Assembly (NCBI GenBank): GCA_002025645.1
Contig: CP018783.1
Coordinates: 744,001 to 808,000, forward strand
Length of the DNA: 64,000 nucleotides
Reading direction: 5' to 3'
Source: Curtobacterium pusillum
Lineage (GTDB): Bacteria > Actinomycetota > Actinomycetes > Actinomycetales > Microbacteriaceae
Of the stretch, positions 7,997-16,466 are shown piece by piece (position 1 is the first letter of the stretch; every line of letters starts with the position of its first letter). Both the position numbers and the translations under genes were made by a program. The notes under the pieces are model-generated. The model had not been told where the DNA came from, did no database searches, and saw only the letters and a list, made by a program, of their open reading frames with translations.

Positions 7997-9262
7997 TCAG
8001 ACCAGCGGGATCGGCGCGGTGATCGGGCCGGTCGACGGCGACGGCGAACGCAGGGCCGCACGACGCGTGCTGCGGCGTTCGGCACCGTAGCTGATCATCG
8101 TCATGAGGACACCCAGCAGCGCCAGCACGATGCCGAGCCACCCCGGCGCCTTGAACCCGAACCCGGCCGCGATGACCGCGCCGCCGAGGGCCGCACCGAT
8201 CGAGTTGCCGATGTTGAACGCCGAGTGGTTGAGCGCTGCCGCGATGGTCCGCGCGTCACCGGCGACGTCCATCAGGCGGGACTGCACCGCCGGCGGGATC
8301 GCGGACGAGGTCGCCCCGAGCAGGAACGCCCCGAGGAAGATCCCCCACACCCACTGCGCGGTGAGGACGGTGACGAGCAGGGCACCGATCAGCGCGAACA
8401 TGCCGACGTAGATCGTGCGCTTGACGCTGTGGTCGGCGAGGTGCCCGCCGAGGACGCCGCCGATGACCATGCCGATGCCGACGACCACGAGGACGAGCGG
8501 CACGAACGACTCCGACAGCCCGGTGACGTTCTGCACGAGCGGCGAGATGTACGAGTAGACGGCGAAGAACCCGCCGAAGCCGACGGCGCCGAGGCCCATG
8601 ACCATCCAGACCTGCGGCACGCGGAAGGCGCGGAGCTCCCGGCCGATCGTCGCGTGCTCGTCACGAGCGCTGCGCGGCACGAAGGCCCACACCGCGAGGA
8701 AGGTCAGCGCGAACAGCACGGCGACGACGCCGTACGCGATCCGCCAGCTGGCGACCTGTCCGACCCAGGTGATCGACGGCACGCCCACGACGTTCGCGAC
8801 GGACAGGCCGAGCAGCACCATCGCGATGCCCTTGCCGCGCTTGCCGGGGCCCATGATGTCGCCCGCCACGATCGACGCGATGCCGAAGTACGCGCCGTGC
8901 GGCAGGCCTGCGACGAAGCGCGCCACGAGCACCAGGCCGAACGACGGCAGGACCGCGCTCGCCACCGTCGCCAGGACGAACCCGACGAGCAGCACGAGGA
9001 TCAGTCCCTTGCGCGGGAACTTCGCGGACATCGCCGCGATCGTGGGCGCACCCACGACGACGCCGAGGGCGTACGCGCTGACGAGCCAGCCGGCGTGGGC
9101 GATCCCGGCGTCCGGGTCGATGCCGTACTGGTGCGGCAGGAGCGCTTCGGCGATGTTCGGCAGGAGGCCCATCGCGACGAACTCGGTCGAACCGATGGCG
9201 AACCCACCGAGGGCGAGGGCGATGAGCGCGAGTGCGCGGCGCGCAGGCGTGAGCTGGGACAT
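7997..9262 (-). CDS. MFS exporter, AraJ/DHA1-like
   Basis: A 421-residue major facilitator with twelve predicted membrane helices. It starts MSQLTPARRALALIALALGG and contains FAIGSTEFVAMGLLP, which is typical of AraJ/YdhP-type sugar or drug efflux proteins. The motif-A region is less charged than usual (SAKFPRKGL). The ATG at 9262 is chosen because residues upstream are arginine-rich and unlike the family. No regulator is adjacent. The 282 bp upstream hold no gene. Export of small molecules at the cytoplasmic membrane is expected, but the substrate cannot be deduced. Confidence 0.87.
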   Translation of the reverse strand: MSQLTPARRALALIALALGGFAIGSTEFVAMGLLPNIAEALLPHQYGIDPDAGIAHAGWLVSAYALGVVVGAPTIAAMSAKFPRKGLILVLLVGFVLATVASAVLPSFGLVLVARFVAGLPHGAYFGIASIVAGDIMGPGKRGKGIAMVLLGLSVANVVGVPSITWVGQVASWRIAYGVVAVLFALTFLAVWAFVPRSARDEHATIGRELRAFRVPQVWMVMGLGAVGFGGFFAVYSYISPLVQNVTGLSESFVPLVLVVVGIGMVIGGVLGGHLADHSVKRTIYVGMFALIGALLVTVLTAQWVWGIFLGAFLLGATSSAIPPAVQSRLMDVAGDARTIAAALNHSAFNIGNSIGAALGGAVIAAGFGFKAPGWLGIVLALLGVLMTMISYGAERRSTRRAALRSPSPSTGPITAPIPLV

Positions 9263-9544
9263 GGTGCCTGTTTCGGGACGGGAGGAGCGGGACGGGATCC
9301 GGACGTCGACTCGCGTGAGTCGGCTGGGACCGTCGGTGCGCGTGGTCGCCGCACCGGGCCTCCGATCCGTGCGTCTCGGACGACGCAGCCGGAGCAGCGC
9401 GTGCGCCGCGACCCGGCGGGTGGAGGGCGGTCCTGGTTCAGCGGCGAACGGGGACGACCGGGCGCTGCGAGCGTCCGGTCCCAGCAGTGTAGACCGCTCC
9501 AAACCCGGAACGGAAGTCAGGCGGCCGAATCGATTCGACCCGCG

Positions 9545-9724
9545 TCACGCGGCGCGGCGCTCGACCTGCTCGGGAGCGGCGACGACGAAACCGGGGAGCT
9601 CGTCACGGTGCACCCAACCGGCGCCGCACTCGGTGCAGCTCGCCCAGGCGTGGGTCCCTGCTTCGTCCGTGTCGATGACGACCGTTCGCAGGTCGCAGTC
9701 GGGGCACCAGCCGTCGTGCATCAT
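9545..9724 (-). CDS. Small zinc-ribbon protein
   Basis: A 59-residue protein beginning MMHDGWCPDCDLRTVVIDT. It has a CPDC knuckle near residue 7 and a second knuckle CTEC about 25 residues later, so four cysteines can hold one zinc ion. The start is set by GAGGAG seven bases before the ATG; a longer reading from 9784 adds an unlike, Asp/Glu-rich stretch. The function is unknown. Such short ribbons often bind nucleic acid or other proteins. The true span could be one codon shorter because two ATGs stand in tandem. Confidence 0.7.
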   Translation of the reverse strand: MMHDGWCPDCDLRTVVIDTDEAGTHAWASCTECGAGWVHRDELPGFVVAAPEQVERRAA

Positions 9725-9841
9725 CACGCGCTCCTCGTCGTCGTCGTGTGGACGCCACTCGCGTCCGACACCGACAGGACACACCCGACCACCGACATCC
9801 GTGGGAGGCGCCCGGCGTGTCGCCTCAGCGCAAGCCGACGG

Positions 9842-10150
9842 TCATTCGCCGAGCGCGGCCTCGAGTCGCTCGAGCTTGCCGTCGATCTCGCCGGTGTGAC
9901 CGGGGCGGATGTCGGCCTTCAGCACGAGCGAGACCCGCGTGCCGTACGCCCCGACGGCCTCGGTGGCGCGCTTGACGACGTCCATGACCTCGTCCCACTC
10001 CCCCTCGACCTCGGTGAACATCGACGAGGTACGGTTCGGCAACCCACTCTCGCGCACGACCCGCACGGCCGCTGCGACGGCATCGTGCACGGACCCGTCC
10101 GACGATGCGGAGGGACCACCGGACGGGGCGACGGAGAACGCGACGATCAT
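9842..10150 (-). CDS. MTH1187-family thiamine-binding protein
   Basis: A 102-residue protein with the ferredoxin-like fold expected for the MTH1187/YkoF group. It starts MIVAFSVAPSGG and has ESGLPNRTSSMFTEVEGEWDEV, cut here by the family's typical short helices, then RVSLVLKADIRPGH. The family binds thiamine or its hydroxymethylpyrimidine part. The gene overlaps the stop of the upstream GT87 gene by four bases, so the two are translated together, though no functional link is apparent. Confidence 0.85.
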   Translation of the reverse strand: MIVAFSVAPSGGPSASSDGSVHDAVAAAVRVVRESGLPNRTSSMFTEVEGEWDEVMDVVKRATEAVGAYGTRVSLVLKADIRPGHTGEIDGKLERLEAALGE

Positions 10151-11400
10151 GCGTCCATCCTGCCCGCTGCGGGGACGACCGGCACGGACGTGACACGGGC
10201 ACGGACGCCCAGCCGGACGATCGCGACGACGCTCCACACGAGCACTGCGACCTCGAGCACGTTCCGGAGCGTCAGCACGACGAGGATCCACGGCTGCACG
10301 GTGAGCACCTGGTCGTAGAAGCCGGGGTAGATCACCTGCGTCAACAGGGCCATCGGGATCGCGGCGACGGCGACCGGCAGGAAGCGTCGGGCGCTCGGAC
10401 GACCGGCGACGAGCCCCCACACGATCGGCACGGCGAACCAGCCGATGTACTGCGGCGACCCCACCTTGTTGGTGGCGACGAGCGCGGCGACGAACAGCAG
10501 CGCGAGCAAGGGCGCGGCCTCGGCCCGGTGGGCACCCCGGCGGGCGGCCCAGAGCGCGAGCACGACGCCGACGACGACGACCACGGCCATGAGCGGGGTG
10601 GACACCGCGGCGGCCGCGTGCGTCCCGGCGCCGGACACCTCGAAGGTCAGGATCTCCTGGTTGTAGTAGACCGCGGCACCCGGTACCCCGAAGGCCGCCG
10701 CCCACATGAACGGGGTCGCGAGGGGCGCCTCGATCTGCAGGGCCCGCCCGGTCTGCTGCCCGACGAACGACAGCAGGTGCGCCGCTCCCCCGTACAGGAC
10801 GTCGACGAGCACGATGAGCGCGGTGAGCACGAGCGCGCCGGCGACGACACCACGTCGGTGCCCGCGCCGGAGCAGCAGGAGCACCCCGACGAGCGCCGCG
10901 GGCCACACCTTCGTCCAGGCTCCGGCGGTGAACAGCGCCGAGGCGACCGCCGGACGCGTCGCGACGAAGGCCACACCGACCAGGGCGAGCACGGTGGCGA
11001 CGGTGTCGATGCGCCCGAGCCCGATCGGCCCGAGGGCGAGCAGGAACGCCAGCCACCACCACACGACCCGCACGCCGAGGCCCCGGAACCGCCAGAGGAA
11101 CCCGCACGCGACCGCGTCGAGGACGATCATCAGCACGAGCCAGCCGGTGCCGATCGACCCGACGCCACCGAGCGCCGCCGCGGCCATCGGCACGATCGCG
11201 AGGATCGGGTACACCCAGTCCTCGTGGATCCCGACCCAGAACCCGGAGGCACCGCCGGTCTCGATCCACCGGCGGTAGGTGATGGTGACGTCGCCGAGGG
11301 GCAGGTTCGCCGAGATCGACGTCAGCCACCAGAGCAGGGCGTGCACGGCCACGAACGCCACGGCGAAGCCGACCACCTCGAGCCACCGCGTCCTCTGCAC
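10147..11400 (-). CDS. GT87-like polytopic glycosyltransferase
   Basis: A 417-residue membrane protein with about eleven hydrophobic segments, related to DUF2029/GT87 mannosyltransferases that use polyprenyl-phosphate sugars outside the membrane. Between helix 1 and helix 2 it has the polar loop NLPLGDVTITYRRWIETGG, where this fold places its catalytic acidic residue, and later GAWTKVWPAALVG and GSPQYIGWF. The GTG at 11400 gives a start directly before the first helix. Upstream reading is arginine-rich and rejected. A role in cell-envelope glycan or lipoglycan building is inferred. It is translationally coupled to the thiamine-binding protein gene. Confidence 0.8.
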   Translation of the reverse strand: MQRTRWLEVVGFAVAFVAVHALLWWLTSISANLPLGDVTITYRRWIETGGASGFWVGIHEDWVYPILAIVPMAAAALGGVGSIGTGWLVLMIVLDAVACGFLWRFRGLGVRVVWWWLAFLLALGPIGLGRIDTVATVLALVGVAFVATRPAVASALFTAGAWTKVWPAALVGVLLLLRRGHRRGVVAGALVLTALIVLVDVLYGGAAHLLSFVGQQTGRALQIEAPLATPFMWAAAFGVPGAAVYYNQEILTFEVSGAGTHAAAAVSTPLMAVVVVVGVVLALWAARRGAHRAEAAPLLALLFVAALVATNKVGSPQYIGWFAVPIVWGLVAGRPSARRFLPVAVAAIPMALLTQVIYPGFYDQVLTVQPWILVVLTLRNVLEVAVLVWSVVAIVRLGVRARVTSVPVVPAAGRMDA

Positions 11401-11460
11401 CGGAAGAGCGTAGCGGGAAGACACAGCGCTTCCCGAGCATGACGTGTCACCGTTCTGCTC

Positions 11461-12171
11461 GTGACCACCGACACCCCGCGCAAGCGCCGCAAGGCCGTCA
11501 TCTGGATCTCCGTCATCGCCGCCGTCGTCGTCATCGGCGTCGTCGCGGCGATCGTCGGCACGAACCTCTACACGAGCAGCGAGAACGCCAAAGCGTCGGC
11601 AGCGCCGTCCGTCGCTGCGAGTCGCGCGCCGTCCACGATCGACGACTCGGACCTGTCCGGCGAGTGGACCGTCGGCGGGGACTCCGAGGCCGGCTACCGC
11701 GTCCACGAGGTCCTCAACGGCTCGGACGTCACCGTGACCGGGCGCACCGACAGCGTCACGGGCAGCGCGACCGTCGACGGGACCTCCATCACGAAGGCGA
11801 CCATCACCGTGCAGGTCGCGGACATCGCCACGGACTCGAACCAGCGCGACTCGTACTTCCGCGACTCGGCGATGGACACGTCGGCGTTCCCGACCGCGAC
11901 GTTCGAGCTCGCGGAGCCGATCGCGGACGCGGTGCCGAGCGGTTCCGGCACGACGAAGGTGGAGGCCTCCGGCAACCTCACCCTGCACGGCGTCACGAAG
12001 GCGGTCACGGCGACGCTCGAGGTCGGGCTGAACGGCGACGGCGTCGACATCTCCGGTTCGATCCCGGTCACGTTCTCGGACTACGACGTGCAGGCCCCGA
12101 GCCTCGGCTTCGTGAAGGTCGACGACGCCGGTGCAGTCGAGTTCCTCGTGCACGCCACCCCCGGGAGCTGA
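11461..12171 (+). CDS. YceI family lipid-binding-like secreted protein
   Basis: A 236-residue protein. Residues 1-12 are basic and residues 13-35 form a single membrane helix (signal anchor), followed by an Ala/Ser-rich linker. The C-terminal 175 residues are a YceI beta-barrel: SGEWTVGGDSEAGYRVHEVL, the D..RD.Y.R.S motif NQRDSYFRDSAMDTSAFP, and the GNLTLHGVTKAV block. YceI barrels bind polyisoprenoids or similar amphiphiles. The start is a GTG at 11461. It is divergent from the GT87 gene, 60 bp away, and is closed by a type A hairpin. A joint role with the GT87 protein in polyprenyl-linked work is possible but only inferred. Confidence 0.88.
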   Translation: MTTDTPRKRRKAVIWISVIAAVVVIGVVAAIVGTNLYTSSENAKASAAPSVAASRAPSTIDDSDLSGEWTVGGDSEAGYRVHEVLNGSDVTVTGRTDSVTGSATVDGTSITKATITVQVADIATDSNQRDSYFRDSAMDTSAFPTATFELAEPIADAVPSGSGTTKVEASGNLTLHGVTKAVTATLEVGLNGDGVDISGSIPVTFSDYDVQAPSLGFVKVDDAGAVEFLVHATPGS

Positions 12172-12195
12172 CGCCCGGCGTCCCCGTCTGCCGGA

Positions 12196-12231
12196 CTGGA
12201 GGCGCGGTGCAAGCCCGCACCGCGCCTCCAG
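12196..12231. terminator. Type A palindrome after the YceI gene
   Basis: Arms CTGGAGGCGCGGTGC and GCACCGCGCCTCCAG match perfectly over 15 bp around the loop AAGCCC. It lies 24 bp after the YceI stop and between convergent genes, so it probably ends transcription in both directions. It is a member of the type A family. Confidence 0.8.
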
Positions 12232-12269
12232 GCCGTCATCCGGTCGCGTCTGCGCCCCGCGACCGGCGC

Positions 12270-13130
12270 CTACCCCCGCGCGTCGCCCTCGACGACGAGG
12301 TCCCGCACCACACCCGTCAGCTGCTCGACCAGCGCCGCCATCGTGAAGGGCCCACCCCCGGACGCCCGCCGCGCCGCGATCCCGTGCACCACCGCGGCCG
12401 AAGCGGCCAGGTGCGCCAGGTCCGACGGCGACAACGACGACCCGGACGCCTCCGCAGCCCCCTGCCGAGCCGCCACGAGCGCCCCGAGCACCCCGCCGAG
12501 GACGTCACCGGCACCGGCGGCCGCGAGCCACGGCGTCGCCGACGAGGCCACCAGCCGCACCGACCCGTCCGGCGTCGCCACGTGCGTGGCCGACCCCTTG
12601 AGCAGCACGACGCTCCCGGTCTGCGCCGCGGCTCGGAGCGCTGCCGCTGCCGGGTCCTGCTCAATGGACTCCCGCGACTCGTGCAGGACGCCGGCGAGCT
12701 CCCCCGCGTGCGGCGTCAACACCGCCAGCGGTCCGAGTTCGACCAGCGGGATCGCACCGGCGTCCACCACGACGGGGACCCCGTCGTCCGACGCGTGCCG
12801 GAAGCCCTCCGCCGTCACGTCGGCCAGGTCGTCGAGCGAGCCCGCCGAGATCCCGGAACCGACGAGCCACGCCTGCACCCGTCCGACCCCGGCGACGACC
12901 TCGGGACGCCTCGCGAGCACGTGGTCCGACGCCCGTGACGGGCCGACGTACCGGACCATGCCGACGCCGGTGTGCACCGCGGCGTCGACGCCCAGCACCG
13001 CGGCTCCCGGGTACTGGTCGGAGCCGGTGGCGACGCCGAGCACCCCGCGGCGGTACTTCGTCGAGTCGCCGTGCGGGGCGGTGGTCCAGGCGGCGGCGTC
13101 GGTCGGGGCGAAGGGGACGAAGTCGTTCAC
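12270..13130 (-). CDS. nnrD: ADP-dependent NAD(P)H-hydrate dehydratase
   Basis: A 286-residue enzyme of the ribokinase-like YjeF C-terminal family. It repairs damaged NADHX and NADPHX by dehydration, using ADP as driver. Marks are KYRRGVLGVATGSDQYPGA near residue 25 (cut here at the family's GSxxYPGA), LTPHAGELA in the middle, KGSATHVA, and AAGAGDVLGGVLGAL, the anion hole and catalytic Asp. It lacks the N-terminal epimerase domain found in fused versions, which is usual here. The start is a GTG at 13130; a GTG three codons upstream (13139) is also possible. It is divergent from the HAD gene. Confidence 0.92.
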   Translation of the reverse strand: MNDFVPFAPTDAAAWTTAPHGDSTKYRRGVLGVATGSDQYPGAAVLGVDAAVHTGVGMVRYVGPSRASDHVLARRPEVVAGVGRVQAWLVGSGISAGSLDDLADVTAEGFRHASDDGVPVVVDAGAIPLVELGPLAVLTPHAGELAGVLHESRESIEQDPAAAALRAAAQTGSVVLLKGSATHVATPDGSVRLVASSATPWLAAAGAGDVLGGVLGALVAARQGAAEASGSSLSPSDLAHLAASAAVVHGIAARRASGGGPFTMAALVEQLTGVVRDLVVEGDARG

Positions 13131-13154
13131 GCACGCCACGTTACGGTGGAGCGC

Positions 13155-13799
13155 ATGAGCCTGTTCCTGCCTGGTCGCGTGGTGGTCTTCGACTACGGCG
13201 AGGTGATCAGCCGGACGCCGCACGCCTCGCGGGACGCCCTCGTCGCGGCGACCGGGCTGCCCGCGGACGACCTGTTCCCCGTCTACCAGGAGCTCCGGCA
13301 CGACCTGGACCGCGGCGACCTGTCCGTCGTGGACTACTGGCGGGCGATCGCCGCGCGCACCGGCCGGACGTGGAGCATCACCGACATCCACCGCTTCTGG
13401 GCGATCGACTTCACCGGCTGGTTCGAGGTCGAGCTGGAGACCCTCGCGATCGTCGAGGAGCTGCACGACGCCGGCACCCGGGTCGCCCTGCTGTCGAACG
13501 CCGGGTTCGACTTCGGCGACCCGTACCGTCGATCCCCGATGGGCTCCCTGTTCGAGACCGTCGTGGTGAGCGCCGAGGAGCACGTCCTGAAGCCGGACGC
13601 CTCGATCTACCGCGACACGTGCGCGCGCCTGGGAATCGACGCGGCGCAGATGGTGTTCGTCGACAACAGGGCCGAGAACGCCGCCGGTGCGGAAGCGATC
13701 GGGGCGGTCGGCCACCACTACACGTCGTCCGCCGGGCTGCGCGCGTTCCTCGAGGGACTCGCGGACACCGGTGCGACCGCCGAGAAGGAGTCCGCGTGA
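13155..13799 (+). CDS. HAD superfamily phosphatase, YihX-like
   Basis: A 214-residue haloacid dehalogenase-like hydrolase. The nucleophile motif is VVFDYGEVIS: the first Asp is present, but the usual second Asp of DxD is replaced by Gly, as in YihX-type and epoxide-hydrolase N-terminal relatives. Motif II is ALLSNAG, motif III is the Lys in EEHVLKPDASIY, and motif IV is MVFVDNRAENAAGA. The start ATG follows GGTGGAGCGC. It overlaps the old yellow enzyme gene by four bases (GTGA). The substrate is probably a small phosphorylated metabolite; the exact one is unknown. Confidence 0.85.
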   Translation: MSLFLPGRVVVFDYGEVISRTPHASRDALVAATGLPADDLFPVYQELRHDLDRGDLSVVDYWRAIAARTGRTWSITDIHRFWAIDFTGWFEVELETLAIVEELHDAGTRVALLSNAGFDFGDPYRRSPMGSLFETVVVSAEEHVLKPDASIYRDTCARLGIDAAQMVFVDNRAENAAGAEAIGAVGHHYTSSAGLRAFLEGLADTGATAEKESA

Positions 13800-14878
13800 C
13801 GCACGCCCTGTTCGAACCGATCACCATCCGCGACCTGACCGTCCGCAACCGCATCTGGGTCTCCCCGATGTGCCAGTACTCGGTCGAGGCGCAGGACGGC
13901 GTGCCGACGCCGTGGCACCTCGTGCACCTCGGCGGGTTCGCCAAGGGCGGTGCCGGCGCGGTCGTGGTCGAGGCCACCGGCGTGGTGCCCGAGGGTCGGA
14001 TCAGCCCGCAGGACCTCGGGCTGTGGAACGACGAGCAGCGCGACGCCTTCCGGCCGATCGTCGACTTCATCCACTCCCAGGGTGCCGCCGCCGGCATCCA
14101 GCTCGCCCACGCGGGCCGCAAGGCGTCGACGTTCCGCCCGTGGGAGCCGACCCACGGATCCGTCCCGGCCGACCAGGGCGGCTGGAACACCGTGGCGCCC
14201 TCCGCGGTCGCCTTCGACGGGTACGCCGAGCCGCGCGAGCTCGCCACGGAGGACATCCGCGTCGTGGCCCTGGCCTTCGCCGCCGCCGCACGTCGCTCGG
14301 TCGAGGCCGGGTTCGACCTCGTCGAGCTGCACGCTGCCCACGGCTACCTGCTGCACCAGTTCCTCTCGCCGCTGAGCAACCACCGGACCGACTCGTACGG
14401 CGGCTCGCTCGAGAACCGCGCCCGCGCGCTGCTCGAGGTGCTGGACGCCGTCCGCGCCGAGGTCGGCGAGGGCTTCCCCGTCGTCGTCCGGTTCTCCGCC
14501 ACCGACTGGGTCGATGGGGGGCTAACGCTCGAGGAGACCACGCAGGTCGCACGCTGGGCAGCCGAGCACGGTGCCGACCTCGCGGACGTCTCGACCGGCG
14601 GCAACGCCGCGAGCGCCCCGATCCCGGTCGGCCCCGGCTACCAGGTCCCGCACGCCGCGGCGATCAAGCGCGACGCCGGCATCGGCACGATCGCGGTGGG
14701 GATGATCTCGGAGGCGTTCCAGGCCGAGCAGATCGTCGCCACCGGGCAGGCGGACGTCGTGATGGTCGGGCGGGAGTTCCTCCGCGACCCGGCGTTCCCG
14801 CTCCGCGCCGCCGTCGAGCTCGGCGTGACCGTGGACTACGAGCCGCAGCAGTACCACCGCGCGCGCGTCACGGCGTAG
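13796..14878 (+). CDS. YqjM-like NADPH dehydrogenase, old yellow enzyme family
   Basis: A 360-residue FMN-dependent TIM-barrel ene-reductase. The start is a GTG in the GTGA overlap with the HAD gene, which gives VTHALFEPITIRDLTVRNR. SPMCQYS carries the redox-tuning Cys at residue 26, the YqjM signature. The active-site pair sits around HAAHGYLLHQFLSPLSN, and SYGGSLENRARALLEVLDAV and VMVGREFLRDP complete the fold marks. The enzyme reduces activated C=C bonds of electrophiles and may help in oxidative or xenobiotic stress. A 23-bp-stem hairpin follows. Confidence 0.93.
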   Translation: MTHALFEPITIRDLTVRNRIWVSPMCQYSVEAQDGVPTPWHLVHLGGFAKGGAGAVVVEATGVVPEGRISPQDLGLWNDEQRDAFRPIVDFIHSQGAAAGIQLAHAGRKASTFRPWEPTHGSVPADQGGWNTVAPSAVAFDGYAEPRELATEDIRVVALAFAAAARRSVEAGFDLVELHAAHGYLLHQFLSPLSNHRTDSYGGSLENRARALLEVLDAVRAEVGEGFPVVVRFSATDWVDGGLTLEETTQVARWAAEHGADLADVSTGGNAASAPIPVGPGYQVPHAAAIKRDAGIGTIAVGMISEAFQAEQIVATGQADVVMVGREFLRDPAFPLRAAVELGVTVDYEPQQYHRARVTA

Positions 14879-14890
14879 GCCGACCCGCGC

Positions 14891-14948
14891 AAGGCGGGTC
14901 GCGCCTCCAGGCTGTCACCGCAACCAGCCTGGAGGCGCGACCCGCCTT
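14891..14948. terminator. Type A-derived long hairpin
   Basis: A perfect 23-bp inverted repeat (left arm starting AAGGCGGGTCGCGCCTCCAG, right arm 14926-14948) with a 12-base loop, 12 bp after the old yellow enzyme stop. It contains the type A core in inverted arm order (GCGCCTCCAG first). It is followed by a T-rich stretch (TTCTGTACGTTTTC), so it has a good intrinsic-terminator profile. Confidence 0.82.
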
Positions 14949-15089
14949 CTGTACGTTTTCTCGGCCTGGCCGCGCGCCAGGCAGTACGATTGACCTCACT
15001 GTGGACGATCCCCCGAATAGTTCTTCGCCTCACTCATCCGCCGCTCACTCGGTGAGCTGCACTCCCTCGCGCCCTGCGGGAGGTGAATC

Positions 15090-16466
15090 ATGAGTCCGAT
15101 CGACATCGTCATGCTGATCGGCGGCATCCTGCTGACACTCGGCACGGGTGTCTTCGTCGCGTCCGAGTTCGCGCTGGTCAACCTCGACCGCGCCGAGGTC
15201 GAGGCCCGACGGGACCGCGGTGAGAGCGGCCTCGCACCGGTCATCGGTGCGCTGAAGGTCACCTCGACGCACCTCTCCAGCGCCCAGCTCGGCATCACGC
15301 TGACCACGCTGCTGACCGGCTACCTGCTCGAGCCCTCGATCGCGAAGCTGCTCGAGGCGCCGTTCCTCGCGATGCGGCTGCCCGAGGCGATCGTCGAGAC
15401 CGTCGGCTCGATCGTGGCGCTCGTCATCGCGACCCTGCTGTCGATGATCCTCGGCGAGCTCGTGCCGAAGAACTTCGCGCTCGCGCTCCCGCTGCAGACC
15501 GCCCGCCTCGTGGTCCCGCTGCAGGTGGCCTTCACGACGGTGTTCAAGCCGGCCGTCGCCGTGCTGAACGGCACCGCCAACGCCGTGCTCCGATCGATGG
15601 GCATCGAGCCGCAGGAAGAGCTCTCCGGTGCACGCAGCGCCGAGGAGCTCACCTCGCTGCTGCGCCGTTCCGCCTCCGAGGGCTCCCTCGAACAGGACAC
15701 CGCGACGCTGCTCGAACGCACGATCTCGTTCTCCGAGCTCAGCGCGAGCGACGTGATGACCCCGCGCCCCCGCGTCTCCACCATCCGGGTGTCGGAGTCG
15801 GCAGAGGACGTCATCGCCCTCGCCCGCCGCACCGGGTTCAGCCGCTTCCCCGTCATCGAGGAGGACGCGGACGACGTCGTCGGCATCGTGCACGTCAAGC
15901 AAGCCGTCGCGGTTCCGCGTGAGAAGCGTCCGGAGGTGCCCGTCGGGGCGCTCATGACCGACGCCGAACGCGTGCCGGAGACCATGCCGGGCGACACCCT
16001 GCTCGCCGAGGTCCGCGGTCGTGGCTACCAGATGGTCATCGTCGTCGACGAGTACGGCGGCACCGCCGGTGTCGTCACGCTCGAGGACCTCGTCGAGGAG
16101 CTCGTCGGTGAGGTCTCCGACGAGCACGACCGCGCCCGCATCGACGTGGTGCGCTCCCGTGACTGGCTGACGTTCCCCGGGCTCCTCCGCCCCGACGAGC
16201 TCGAGGACCGCGCCGGCGTGAAGGTGCCGGAGGACGGCCCGTACGAGACCGTCGGCGGGTTCGTCATGTCGACCCTCGGCCGCCTGCCGGTCGTCGGTGA
16301 CGAGGTCCCGCTCGACGGCGGCGTGTTCCGGGTCGAACGGCTCGACGGACGGCGCATCGACCGGATCCGCTGGACACCGACCCCGCCGGAGACCCCGGCG
16401 ACAGGGATCATCATCCCGGCGACGAAGACCCCCGCGAAGACCACGACGAAGGGTGGCGTCCGATGA
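15090..16466 (+). CDS. CNNM/CBS-pair membrane protein (hemolysin C-like)
   Basis: A 458-residue protein of the CNNM/CorC family. An N-terminal DUF21 membrane domain (about residues 1-195, with SSAQLGITLTTLLTGY and GELVPKNFALALP) is followed by two CBS domains around residues 210-335 (VMTPRPRVSTIRVSE and VIVVDEYGGTAGVVTLEDLV) and a CorC/HlyC C-terminal domain with WLTFPGLLRPDEL. Family members move or control divalent cations, mainly magnesium. It overlaps a paralogue by four bases, so the two are made together and may form a heterodimer. The CBS pair suggests nucleotide sensing. Confidence 0.9.
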   Translation: MSPIDIVMLIGGILLTLGTGVFVASEFALVNLDRAEVEARRDRGESGLAPVIGALKVTSTHLSSAQLGITLTTLLTGYLLEPSIAKLLEAPFLAMRLPEAIVETVGSIVALVIATLLSMILGELVPKNFALALPLQTARLVVPLQVAFTTVFKPAVAVLNGTANAVLRSMGIEPQEELSGARSAEELTSLLRRSASEGSLEQDTATLLERTISFSELSASDVMTPRPRVSTIRVSESAEDVIALARRTGFSRFPVIEEDADDVVGIVHVKQAVAVPREKRPEVPVGALMTDAERVPETMPGDTLLAEVRGRGYQMVIVVDEYGGTAGVVTLEDLVEELVGEVSDEHDRARIDVVRSRDWLTFPGLLRPDELEDRAGVKVPEDGPYETVGGFVMSTLGRLPVVGDEVPLDGGVFRVERLDGRRIDRIRWTPTPPETPATGIIIPATKTPAKTTTKGGVR

